Below, in pieces: positions 17,540 to 24,676 of a stretch of 64,000 bases of DNA. The translations under genes and the position numbers were made by a program. The DNA is from Nocardioides sp. 503. Lineage in GTDB: Bacteria; Actinomycetota; Actinomycetes; Propionibacteriales; Nocardioidaceae. A model generated the notes under the pieces. That model was not told where the DNA came from. It made no database searches and worked only from the letters and a program-made list of their open reading frames with translations. The stretch's first letter is position 1. The number at the start of each line of letters is the position of its first letter. The stretch is from NCBI RefSeq assembly GCF_004522095.1, contig NZ_SPUI01000003.1, forward strand, positions 434,001-498,000. The letters are read 5' to 3'.

Positions 17540-18723
17540 CGGGCGCCCTCCGTGGCGAGCGCACCGAGGTGCTGGGCCTGGAGGTGGCCGCGCTGCCCGG
17601 TCGCCTCCCGGTGGGCGAGCTCCTGGCGCACCAGCGGCATGACGTAGCGCCCGTAGTCGACGGCGTCGTTGAGCGTGTCGTAGCCGCGGATGGAGACCAG
17701 GTCGGCGCCGATGTCGACGTAGTCGAGGATCGCGGCGGCGACGGTCTCCGGGCTGCCGACGAGCGCGGTCGACGCCCCGCCCGCGTTGGTGACGGCTGCG
17801 GTGCGCATCCACAGGGCGCGGTCGTAGACGTCCTGCTGGGCGGCGAAGCCCAGGAGCCGCTGGGACCCGACGTTCTGCGGGGTTCCGGCGCCGAGGTACT
17901 TCTTGTGGAAGCCGCCCTGCTCGTAGGTGCGGCCGATCTTCTCGACGTAGTCGTGGGCCTTGGCCCAGGCGAGCTCGTCGGTCGGGGCCACGATGGGGCG
18001 GAAGGTCACCCAGATCCGCTGGCGCCGGCGCCCGGCGGCGTCGGCGATCGCGTGGACCCGCTCGATCTGCGCGCGGATGTCGGCCAGCGGCTCGCCCCAG
18101 AAGCTGAAGATGTCACCGAGCTGGCCGCCGAGGGTGAACGCCTCGTCGGAGGAGCCCCCGATGGAGATCGGGATCGTGTCGCCGTACGGCGCGAAGCCCG
18201 GGCCGAAGTCGTCGAACCGGTAGTAGGTGCCGTCGTGGCTGAAGGCGCTCGGCTCGTGCCAGGCACGGCGCAGGATCTCGACGTACTCGGTCGAGCGCGC
18301 GTAGCGCTCCTCCTTGGGCAGGTAGTCGCCCTGGCGGGCCTGCTCGGCGTCGCTGCCGCCGGAGATGATGTGGACGACCGCGCGGCCCTCGGTCAGCTGG
18401 TCGAGGGTGGCGAGCTTCTGCGCGCCGACCTGGGGAGGCGTGGTGTTGGGACGCAGCGCGACGATGGGCTTGAGCCGCTCGGTGAGCTGACCGACGGCCG
18501 AGGCCACCACGAACGAGTCGGCGCTGGCCGACCCGTAGGGCAGCAGCGTGTAGTCGTAGCCGCCGTCCTCGAGGGCGGCGACGTAGCGGCGCAGGTAGGG
18601 CAGGTCGATGCCGCGGGTGGGGATCGGCTCGAGCTCGGTGCTCGGGTTGAGGTGGCTCAGGCTGATGAACTCGACCTGGCGGGCGGCGGTCTCGGGGACG
18701 GCGTTCTCGGGGAGGGTGCTCAT
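17536..18723 (-). CDS. LLM flavin-dependent monooxygenase, alkanesulfonate-monooxygenase (SsuD) type, copy 2
   Basis: Predicted FMNH2- and O2-dependent C-S cleaving enzyme of 395 residues, close in length to SsuD. Family features: N-terminal VEFISLSHLNPSTELEP, substrate and flavin segments PIVALRPNTTPPQVGAQKLA and GRAVVHIISGGSDAEQ, the lid region GDYLPKEERYARSTEY, and SIGGSSDEAF. ATG 18723 overlaps the previous stop (ATGA) and its own stop overlaps the next start. It is a clear paralogue of the genes at 18720 and 35797. The last ~210 nt (17581-17790) are nearly the same at DNA level as 18781-18990 of the neighbouring copy. Confidence 0.93.
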   Translation of the reverse strand: MSTLPENAVPETAARQVEFISLSHLNPSTELEPIPTRGIDLPYLRRYVAALEDGGYDYTLLPYGSASADSFVVASAVGQLTERLKPIVALRPNTTPPQVGAQKLATLDQLTEGRAVVHIISGGSDAEQARQGDYLPKEERYARSTEYVEILRRAWHEPSAFSHDGTYYRFDDFGPGFAPYGDTIPISIGGSSDEAFTLGGQLGDIFSFWGEPLADIRAQIERVHAIADAAGRRRQRIWVTFRPIVAPTDELAWAKAHDYVEKIGRTYEQGGFHKKYLGAGTPQNVGSQRLLGFAAQQDVYDRALWMRTAAVTNAGGASTALVGSPETVAAAILDYVDIGADLVSIRGYDTLNDAVDYGRYVMPLVRQELAHREATGQRGHLQAQHLGALATEGAR

Positions 18724-19883
18724 GCGAGCGCTCCTTCATGGGTCGGGGTGGCCAGGGCGCCGAGGTGGTCGTCCTGGAGGGTGCCGCGCCGGCCGGTGGC
18801 CTCGCGGTGGGCGAGCTCCTGCCGCACGAGGGGCAGGACGTGGCGGCCGTAGTCGACGAGGTCGTTGAGGTTGTCGTAGCCGCGGATGGAGATCAGGTCG
18901 GCCCCCACGTCGACGTAGTCGAGGATCGCGGCGGCGACCGTCTCCGGAGTGCCGACGAGCGCGGTGCTCGCGCCGGCCGCTCCGGTGGCCGCCGCGGTCG
19001 GCGTCCACAGTGCGCGGTCGTGCACGTCCTGGCGCGAGGCGATCTCCAGCAGGCGCTGGGACCCGACGTTGGCCGGGGCGCTGCCGCCGAGGGTCAGGCC
19101 GCGCCAGCCGGACGCGCCCGAGACGCCGTCCTGCAGGACGGCGAGCGTGCGGTGCGCCTTCTCCCAGGCCAGCTCCTCGGTGGCGGCGATGATCGGGCGG
19201 AAGGTCACCCAGGTGCGCGGCACGTCGCTGCGCCCGGCCTTGGCGGCCTCGGCGGCGACCCGGTCCATCTGGGCGCGGGTGTCGGCGAGCGGCTCGCCCC
19301 ACAGCCCGAAGATGTCGGCGCGCGATCCCCCGACCTCGTAGGCCTGGTCGCTGCTCCCCCCGACGCTGACCGGGATGGTGCCGCGGGTCGGCCGGATCGC
19401 CGACACGAAGTCGCGGAACTGGTAGTAGGTGCCCTCGTGGTCGAAGGGCTCGGTGCTGGTCCACACCTTGCGCAGCACGTCGATGTACTCCGCGGTGCGC
19501 TCGTAGCGCTGCTCCTTGGTCAGGTGGTCGCCCTCGCGCGCCTGCTCGTGGTCACTGCCGCCGGCGATGAAGTGCACCGCCACGCGGCCGCCACCGAACT
19601 GGTCGAGCGTCGCGAGGGCCTTGGCGGCGACCGTCGGGTACATGATGTTGGGTCGCAGCGCGACGATCGGCGAGATCCGCTCGCTGCGCGCCACGATGGC
19701 GTTCGCGATGGCGAAGGGGTCGTGGTACGACGACGCGTAGGGCACCAGCGTGTAGTCGAACTCCGCCGCCTCCAGCTCGCGCACGTAGCGCCGGAAGAAG
19801 GCCGGGTCCACGGCCGTCTGCCCGAGCCGGTTGAGCTCGTTGCTGGGGTTGACGTTGATGGCACTGATGAACTCGACGGGCAT
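18720..19883 (-). CDS. LLM flavin-dependent monooxygenase, SsuD type, copy 1 (operon leader)
   Basis: 387 residues, first gene of a four-gene operon. I start it at ATG 19883 because MPVEFISAINVNPSNE aligns with the starts of its paralogues and because a -10-like box TAGCGT lies 7 nt upstream, which suggests a leaderless mRNA; a longer reading frame to 20042 would run into a large palindrome. Conserved segments: PIVALRPNIMYPTVAAKALA, GGGRVAVHFIAGGSDHEQ, SVGGSSDQAYEVGG. The role is predicted oxidative desulfonation or sulfur oxidation with reduced FMN. The three downstream genes overlap by 3-4 nt each, so all four are co-translated. Confidence 0.93.
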   Translation of the reverse strand: MPVEFISAINVNPSNELNRLGQTAVDPAFFRRYVRELEAAEFDYTLVPYASSYHDPFAIANAIVARSERISPIVALRPNIMYPTVAAKALATLDQFGGGRVAVHFIAGGSDHEQAREGDHLTKEQRYERTAEYIDVLRKVWTSTEPFDHEGTYYQFRDFVSAIRPTRGTIPVSVGGSSDQAYEVGGSRADIFGLWGEPLADTRAQMDRVAAEAAKAGRSDVPRTWVTFRPIIAATEELAWEKAHRTLAVLQDGVSGASGWRGLTLGGSAPANVGSQRLLEIASRQDVHDRALWTPTAAATGAAGASTALVGTPETVAAAILDYVDVGADLISIRGYDNLNDLVDYGRHVLPLVRQELAHREATGRRGTLQDDHLGALATPTHEGALA

Positions 19884-19890
19884 GCCCTCG

Positions 19891-19940
19891 ACGCTAGGTG
19901 CGGCGCCCCCGGTCGGTCCAAGAGCAATGCGGGATGCGAA
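19891..19940 (-). promoter_or_regulatory. Shared sulfur-island promoter element (copy A), LLM operon
   Basis: On the minus strand 19940-19915 carries TTCGCATCC, a variable centre and CTCTTGGACC, followed after a 19-nt spacer by TAGCGT at 19896-19891. The next ATG (19883) begins 7 nt later. The same arrangement occurs at 21946 and 28394. TTGGAC replaces a normal -35, and the 19-nt spacer is longer than the optimal 17, which suggests an activator-dependent promoter. Confidence 0.6.
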
Positions 19941-19987
19941 TCGATAGTCGAGCGTGATGGGTGACTTTGAGAGGGCGCGGCGGCGCC

Positions 19988-20081
19988 GACGTTTCCCCAA
20001 GGTATGCAGGGAAGCCGTCACTTCCCGGGGGTTGTACACCACGGGAAGTGCAGCTCCGGCTGCATACCTTGGGGAAACGTC
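19988..20081. repeat. 94-nt nested palindrome with a perfect 22-bp outer stem
   Basis: The outer arms 19988-20009 (starting GACGTTTCCCC) and 20060-20081 are perfect reverse complements. Inside the 50-nt loop a second dyad pairs CACTTCCCG (20019-20027) with CGGGAAGTG (20042-20050). Competing local hairpins exist: GGGAAG/CTTCCC (20010-20026 region) and TGCAGC/GCTGCA (20049-20064). It lies between the stop of the rhodanese gene and the LLM operon promoter. It could be a terminator, an attenuator or a mobile palindromic (REP/MITE-like) element. No T-run is present. Confidence 0.8.
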
Positions 20082-20126
20082 ACCGCCCCGCGGCGGGCCG
20101 GGTCCGGCACCACCGGACGGACGGGC

Positions 20127-20966
20127 TCAGTCGCCGGTGGCGACCGGCTTGTCGAGGTTGCTCCACTGCGACCACGAGCCCGGGTACAGCGCGGCGTCGA
20201 TGCCGGCGAGTCCGAGGGCGAAGACCTCGTGGGCGGCCGTGACACCGGAGCCGCAGTAGACCGCGACCTCGTCGTCCCCCGCACCCGCACCGAGACCGAC
20301 GAACCGGTCGCGCAGCTCCTCGGGCGACCGGAAGGTGCCGTCGGGCCTGAGGTTCTCGCCGGTCGGCGCCGAGACCGCGCCGGGCACGTGCCCGGCCCGG
20401 GGGTCGACGGGCTCGACCTCGCCGCGGAAGCGCTCCGCGGCACGGGCGTCCAGGAGGGTGGCGGACCGGGCGAACGCCTCGACGTGGTCGACGTCGAGGA
20501 CGGGCAGACCACCGCCGACGAGCTCGACGTCACCGGGCTCGGGCACGACGTCGTCGGTCTCGAGCGGGAGGCCGGCCGCGACCCACGCGGGCAGCGCTCC
20601 GTCGAGCAGGCGTACGTCGCCCAGTCCCGCCCAGCGCAGCAGCCACCACGCCCGCGCGGCGGCGAGGTTCCCCTCGCCGTCGTAGGCGACGACGGTCGTC
20701 CCGGCGCGGACACCCCACCTGCGGGCGCTGGCCTGGAGGGCCTCGAGCGACGGCAGGGGGTGCCGACCGTCGGTGGGCTCGCCGTGCGCGGCGAGCTCGG
20801 TGTCGAGGTCCACGTAGACGGCGCCGGGGACATGGCCGCCGAGGTAGGTCTCGTGACCCGGGGGCCCACCGAGCTTCCAGCGGACGTCGAGCACCACCAC
20901 GTCGGACCCGCTGCTCACCAGGGCGGCCAGCTCGGCCGGGGTGACGACGGCGCCCACGTCAGGCAC
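20127..20966 (-). CDS. sseA: Thiosulfate/3-mercaptopyruvate sulfurtransferase (two-domain rhodanese)
   Basis: Transfers sulfane sulfur from thiosulfate or mercaptopyruvate to an acceptor; predicted cytoplasmic; 279 residues. The N-terminal rhodanese domain (LDVRWKLGGPPGHETYLGGH; VAYDGEGNLAAARAWW) lacks the cysteine. The C-terminal domain carries the active-site loop YCGSGVTAAHE, with CGSGVTA typical of mercaptopyruvate/thiosulfate sulfurtransferases. GTG 20966 is used; it overlaps the stop of the upstream LysR gene by 8 nt, so the two are co-transcribed. Sulfane sulfur handling fits the surrounding island. The symbol reflects family membership, not proof of substrate. Confidence 0.88.
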   Translation of the reverse strand: MPDVGAVVTPAELAALVSSGSDVVVLDVRWKLGGPPGHETYLGGHVPGAVYVDLDTELAAHGEPTDGRHPLPSLEALQASARRWGVRAGTTVVAYDGEGNLAAARAWWLLRWAGLGDVRLLDGALPAWVAAGLPLETDDVVPEPGDVELVGGGLPVLDVDHVEAFARSATLLDARAAERFRGEVEPVDPRAGHVPGAVSAPTGENLRPDGTFRSPEELRDRFVGLGAGAGDDEVAVYCGSGVTAAHEVFALGLAGIDAALYPGSWSQWSNLDKPVATGD

Positions 20967-21861
20967 CCGAGGTCGAGCGGACGAGGGGGGACGGCACGAG
21001 GCGCAGCTGGGGCCTGGTGCTGAAGAAGCGGGCCACCGCGTCGGCGGCGGCGAGCTCGACGTCGGGCTCGAGCCCGCGCCGGACCACCATGCGCAGGCTC
21101 ACGTCGCCGGTCGTCGGCAGGTCGTCGCGCTCCACCAGCCCGTGGGGACGCCCACCGCTGGTGGGCAGGAGGGCGACCCCCAGCCCGGCGCGCACCCCGG
21201 CGGTGACGCCCTCCAGGGTGGACGACTGCCCGGTTACCGTGACCCGGTGCCCTTCGCCGTCGAGGGCGACCAGAGCCCGCTCGCGCAGGCCGCACGGCTC
21301 CTCGAAGGCGACCAGCGGCCAGGCGGAGCCGTCGGCGGGCGGCGTCCAGGACGGGGCGGCGTACCAGGTCAGCGGCAGCCGAGCGACCTCGTGGCCGGCG
21401 CCGGCGGAGCCCGGGTCGAGCACGAAGGCGAGGTCGACGACGCCCTTGGTGACCGCGTCGACCAGCGCGGTGGACCGGCCGATCTCGAAGCGGGTGGCGG
21501 CCCCCGGGAAGCCGTTGTCGAGGGCACGGAGCATCTCGGGGAGCACCTGCTCGGCGGCGTGCTCGGTGCAGCCGACCGTGATGGTGCGGGGCTTCTCGAC
21601 GGTCAGCCGCTCCATGGCCTGGTCGTGCACGGCCAGGATCTGCCGGGCCTCGGCGAGCACCGTCTCGCCGTCGTGGGTGAAGCGCATGACGCGACCGTCC
21701 TTCTCGAACAGCTTGCGCTTCAGGCCGCGCTCGAGCAGCCGGACGTGCTGGCTCAGGGCGGGCTGGCTGATGTGCCGGACCGCGGCGGCGCGACTGAAAC
21801 CGCCGCACTCGGCAATGGCGACGAGGGTGCGCAGGTGGTCTATGTCGAGCGAGTTGGTCAT
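20959..21861 (-). CDS. LysR family regulator, candidate regulator of the sulfur island
   Basis: 300 residues. N-terminal helix-turn-helix (DHLRTLVAIAECGGFSRAAA; ISQPALSQHVRLLERGLKRK), then the substrate domain (RTITVGCTEHAAEQVLPEML) ending with VRAGLGVALLPTS. It is the first gene of a two-gene unit with the rhodanese and is divergent from the hydrolase operon across 141 nt that contain the shared CTCTTGGAC element and a CATC-N4-GATG dyad near 21900-21912. LysR proteins such as Cbl and CysB control sulfonate genes in other bacteria, so this gene is the obvious candidate for reading the three shared sites. Confidence 0.92.
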   Translation of the reverse strand: MTNSLDIDHLRTLVAIAECGGFSRAAAVRHISQPALSQHVRLLERGLKRKLFEKDGRVMRFTHDGETVLAEARQILAVHDQAMERLTVEKPRTITVGCTEHAAEQVLPEMLRALDNGFPGAATRFEIGRSTALVDAVTKGVVDLAFVLDPGSAGAGHEVARLPLTWYAAPSWTPPADGSAWPLVAFEEPCGLRERALVALDGEGHRVTVTGQSSTLEGVTAGVRAGLGVALLPTSGGRPHGLVERDDLPTTGDVSLRMVVRRGLEPDVELAAADAVARFFSTRPQLRLVPSPLVRSTSGA

Positions 21862-21945
21862 GTTAGGAGACTAATGCCTCCACCCAACGATGCCGGCGTC
21901 ATCTCATGATGAATGTCTAGGAGATTGATCACGATAGGACAACAA

Positions 21946-21995
21946 AAGTCATCCACGACTGCTCTTGGACGGCGCCACCCCTTCGGTGCCAACCT
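21946..21995 (+). promoter_or_regulatory. Shared sulfur-island promoter element (copy B), hydrolase operon
   Basis: 21946-21971 contains CATCCACGACT followed by GCTCTTGGACG; after 19 nt comes CAACCT at 21990-21995, and the GTG start at 22003 begins 7 nt later. By eye it matches copy C (28394) at 19 of 26 positions and copy A (19940-19915) at 17 of 26. Confidence 0.6.
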
Positions 21996-22002
21996 CGGCA
22001 GG

Positions 22003-22782
22003 GTGACCACGACACTCATCTCGGCAACCGAGGCACCCACACCGACCACCGGCCCGCGCACGTCGTACGACGAGCCGGACGGCGTCGCCGCACGGGGCAC
22101 CCTCATCCTGCTCACGGGCCGCGGCGAGACCGCTGCCGCCTACGCCCGCTTCGGGCGACGGATCTCGGCCGACGCCTACAAGGTGCGCGTCGTCGAGCTG
22201 GACCTCGACGACCTCGGCGCCGCTCGCGACCGCGTGCACGAGCTGCTGGCCGACGACACCCTGCCCGCACCGCGGGTGCTGGTCGGGACCGACACCGGCG
22301 CGACGTACGCCGCCGCCCTCGCGCGAGCGGGGCAGCACGACGTCGACGGGGTCGTCCTCGCCGGTCTCGCCCTCCCCGGGACCAGCGCGACCGACGACCA
22401 GTCGTGGGACGACGAGCTCGAGACCCGCTCGGCCTGTCCGGCCCACCGACGCGTGCTCAGCGAGGACGCCGACTTCCAGCGCGGCGCCCTGCGCCAGGAG
22501 CTCCCCGCGGCCTGGAGCGACTACCACCCCGGTCCCTCGGGGCGCCCCACGCTGGTCCTCCACGGCAGCGACGACCCCCTGTCGCCGGTCGACGACGCGC
22601 TGGCCCCCTTCCGTGGCGACACCGCGGCGCACCTCCGGGTCGTCGAGGGCGGACGCCACGACGTGCTCAACGACGTCACGCACCGCTCGGTCGCCGCCAC
22701 CGTCGTGCTCTTCCTCGAGCGCCTCAAGCTCGGGGCCGACCTGCCCGTCATCGTCCGGGCCGACGCGCCCGAGCGAGCCTGA
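22003..22782 (+). CDS. Alpha/beta hydrolase with Asp in the nucleophile position
   Basis: 259 residues from GTG 22003, the start that follows the promoter element at leaderless distance; an ATG at 21913 would place the promoter inside the gene. An alpha/beta-hydrolase core is visible: GTLILLTGRGETAAAYARF (oxyanion strand), nucleophile elbow VLVGTDTGATYA, acid strand VLHGSDDPLSPVDD, and catalytic histidine in EGGRHDVLND. The elbow reads G-T-D-T-G, so the nucleophile would be Asp, as in haloalkane dehalogenases and epoxide hydrolases, not the Ser of esterases. First gene of a four-gene unit with FAD oxidase, flavin reductase and persulfide enzyme. Substrate unknown. Confidence 0.85.
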   Translation: MTTTLISATEAPTPTTGPRTSYDEPDGVAARGTLILLTGRGETAAAYARFGRRISADAYKVRVVELDLDDLGAARDRVHELLADDTLPAPRVLVGTDTGATYAAALARAGQHDVDGVVLAGLALPGTSATDDQSWDDELETRSACPAHRRVLSEDADFQRGALRQELPAAWSDYHPGPSGRPTLVLHGSDDPLSPVDDALAPFRGDTAAHLRVVEGGRHDVLNDVTHRSVAATVVLFLERLKLGADLPVIVRADAPERA

Positions 22783-22784
22783 CC

Positions 22785-24161
22785 GTGTCGGACGCCCTGG
22801 TCTCCGCCCTCCTCGGCGCCGTGCCGGGCGCGACGACCGACCCGGTCGCGCTCGGCACCCACCGGACCGACCGGTCCGGAGGCGCGGGGACCGCGGGCGC
22901 CCCGCCACCGGCACTGCCGCTGGCGCTGGTCCGCGCGGCCTCCGTCGAGGACGTGCAGGCGACGCTCCGGCTCGCGCACGAGGCCCGCGTGCCCGTCGTG
23001 CCGCGCGGTGCGGGGAGCGGGGTCGCGGGCGGCGCGATCGCCGGGGCCGGGTCGGTGGTGCTGGACATCAGCGGCATGGACCGCGTGCTCGAGCTCGACC
23101 CCGTCGACGAGGTGGCGGTCGTCGAGCCCGGGGTGATCACCGCCCACCTGGATGCGGCCGCGCGCGAGCACGGGCTGATGTACGCCCCGGACCCGGCGAG
23201 CGCGGCGATCTCCACCTTGGGCGGCAACATCGCCACCAACGCCGGCGGCATGCGCTGCGTCAAGCACGGCGTGACCCGCGAGGCCGTCCTCGGGCTGGAC
23301 GTCGTGCTCGCCGACGGCCGCCTCCTGCGGACCGGACGCCGGACCCTCAAGGGCGTCGCCGGGCTCGACCTCACCTCCCTCTTCGTGGGCTCCGAGGGCA
23401 CGCTCGGCGTGATCGTGGGCGCCGCGCTGCGGCTCAAGCCGGCCCCGGTCGTCACCCTCACGGCAGCTGCGGCGTACGGCGACGTCCGCGCGGCCGCCGC
23501 GGCCTGCGCCGCCGTGAGCCGCGAGCGGCTCCAGCCCAGCCTGCTGGAGCTGCTCGACCGGGCGACGCTGAAGGTCGTCGACCGGGCCCAGGGCACGGAC
23601 CTCGCCGCACGCGGCGGGGCCCTCGTCATCGCCCAGGCCGACGGACCCGGGGCGCGCCAGGAGATCGAGGCCATCGCCGCGGTGCTCGGGAAGGAGGCGA
23701 CCTGGGTCGAGCAGGGTGTCGACGACGCCTCCTCCGAGCAGCTGCTGGCCGCCCGCCGGCTCGCGCTGCCCTCGATCGAGAGGTTCGGTCGGGCCCTCAT
23801 CGAGGATATCTGCGTGCCGCGCTCCCGCCTGGCCGACGCGATCCAGGGCGTGGAGGCGATCGCGGCTCGCACCGGCGTCGCCATCTACTCCTTCGCCCAC
23901 GCCGGCGACGGCAACCTGCACCCGATCATCTCCTACGACGCCGCGCTGCCCGAGGCGCCGCCCGCGGTCCACGAGGCCGCCGACGCCATCTTCGGGCTCG
24001 CGCTCGACCTGGGCGGCACCGTCACGGGCGAGCACGGCATCGGCCTGCTCAAGCGCGAGTGGCTGGCACGCGAGCTCGGCCCCGACAGCCTCGACGTGCA
24101 CCACTCCCTGAAGCGGGCCCTCGACCCCCACGGGATCCTCAACCCCGGAAAGGCCTTCTAG
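22785..24161 (+). CDS. FAD-linked 2-hydroxyacid oxidase/dehydrogenase (GlcD / D-lactate dehydrogenase-like)
   Basis: 458 residues from GTG 22785, 2 nt after the hydrolase stop. It belongs to the vanillyl-alcohol-oxidase FAD fold. The FAD-binding half has PVVPRGAGSGVAGGAIAG, STLGGNIATNAGGMRCVKHG and FVGSEGTLGVIVGAAL. The C-terminal cap has the metal-site motif FAHAGDGNLHP and GGTVTGEHGIGLLKREWL, both typical of GlcD and D-lactate dehydrogenases. It would oxidise a D-2-hydroxy acid such as the carbon product of desulfonation, or a sulfonated hydroxy acid; the true substrate is not visible. No GlcE/GlcF partners are present, so it probably acts alone. Confidence 0.9.
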   Translation: MSDALVSALLGAVPGATTDPVALGTHRTDRSGGAGTAGAPPPALPLALVRAASVEDVQATLRLAHEARVPVVPRGAGSGVAGGAIAGAGSVVLDISGMDRVLELDPVDEVAVVEPGVITAHLDAAAREHGLMYAPDPASAAISTLGGNIATNAGGMRCVKHGVTREAVLGLDVVLADGRLLRTGRRTLKGVAGLDLTSLFVGSEGTLGVIVGAALRLKPAPVVTLTAAAAYGDVRAAAAACAAVSRERLQPSLLELLDRATLKVVDRAQGTDLAARGGALVIAQADGPGARQEIEAIAAVLGKEATWVEQGVDDASSEQLLAARRLALPSIERFGRALIEDICVPRSRLADAIQGVEAIAARTGVAIYSFAHAGDGNLHPIISYDAALPEAPPAVHEAADAIFGLALDLGGTVTGEHGIGLLKREWLARELGPDSLDVHHSLKRALDPHGILNPGKAF

Positions 24162-24163
24162 CC

Positions 24164-24676
24164 ATGGCGCAACCGATGAGCATCGAGACCGACCCCGACC
24201 TGCAGGCGGCGTTCCGCGCCGCCATGGGCAACGTGGCCGGCCCCGTCTCCGTCGTCACCACCCACGCCGCCGGCAAGCCGGCCGGCACCACCGTCTCGGC
24301 CTTCGTGTCGCTGTCGATGGAGCCCCCGATGCTGCTGGTCTCGCTGCAGCGCGGCTCCTACCTGCTCTCGCTGCTCTCGGTCGGCTCGACCGTGGGGGTC
24401 AACGTGCTCGGCGCCGACCAGGCCGACGTGGCCACGCGGTTCACCGGCCGGCACGACGAGCGGTTCACCGGGATCGACTGGGTGCTCCTGGACGGCGCAC
24501 CCGCGCTCGAGGACGCCCATGCCTGGATCTCCCTGCGCGTCGCCCGGCTCGTGCCGGCCGGCGACCACGTGCTCGTGCTGGGCGACGTCGTCGACGCCAC
24601 CAGCAGGGGTCCGGAGCCGGCGAGCGGTCCGCTGACCTACCACCGGCGCTCCTTCGGCACCCACCGCGACCACTGA
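24164..24676 (+). CDS. Flavin reductase family protein (FMN reductase partner)
   Basis: 170 residues, ATG 24164, 2 nt after the previous stop. It has the HpaC/DszD-like split-barrel flavin reductase fold: FRAAMGNVAGPVSVVTTHAA, TTVSAFVSLSMEPPMLLVSL, VNVLGADQADVATRF, GDVVDATSRGPEPASGPLTYHR. It makes free FMNH2 using NAD(P)H. It is the only flavin reductase seen in the island, so it probably supplies the four LLM proteins and the DszC-like enzyme, filling the place of SsuE, which belongs to a different fold. Its stop overlaps the next start (TGATG). Confidence 0.92.
   Translation: MAQPMSIETDPDLQAAFRAAMGNVAGPVSVVTTHAAGKPAGTTVSAFVSLSMEPPMLLVSLQRGSYLLSLLSVGSTVGVNVLGADQADVATRFTGRHDERFTGIDWVLLDGAPALEDAHAWISLRVARLVPAGDHVLVLGDVVDATSRGPEPASGPLTYHRRSFGTHRDH

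Noticed and set aside
19884..20042. Longer start (20042) for the first LLM gene
   Set aside because: The added N-terminus (MVYNPREVTASLHTLGKRRR) is translated palindrome sequence, and it would place the promoter element inside the gene.
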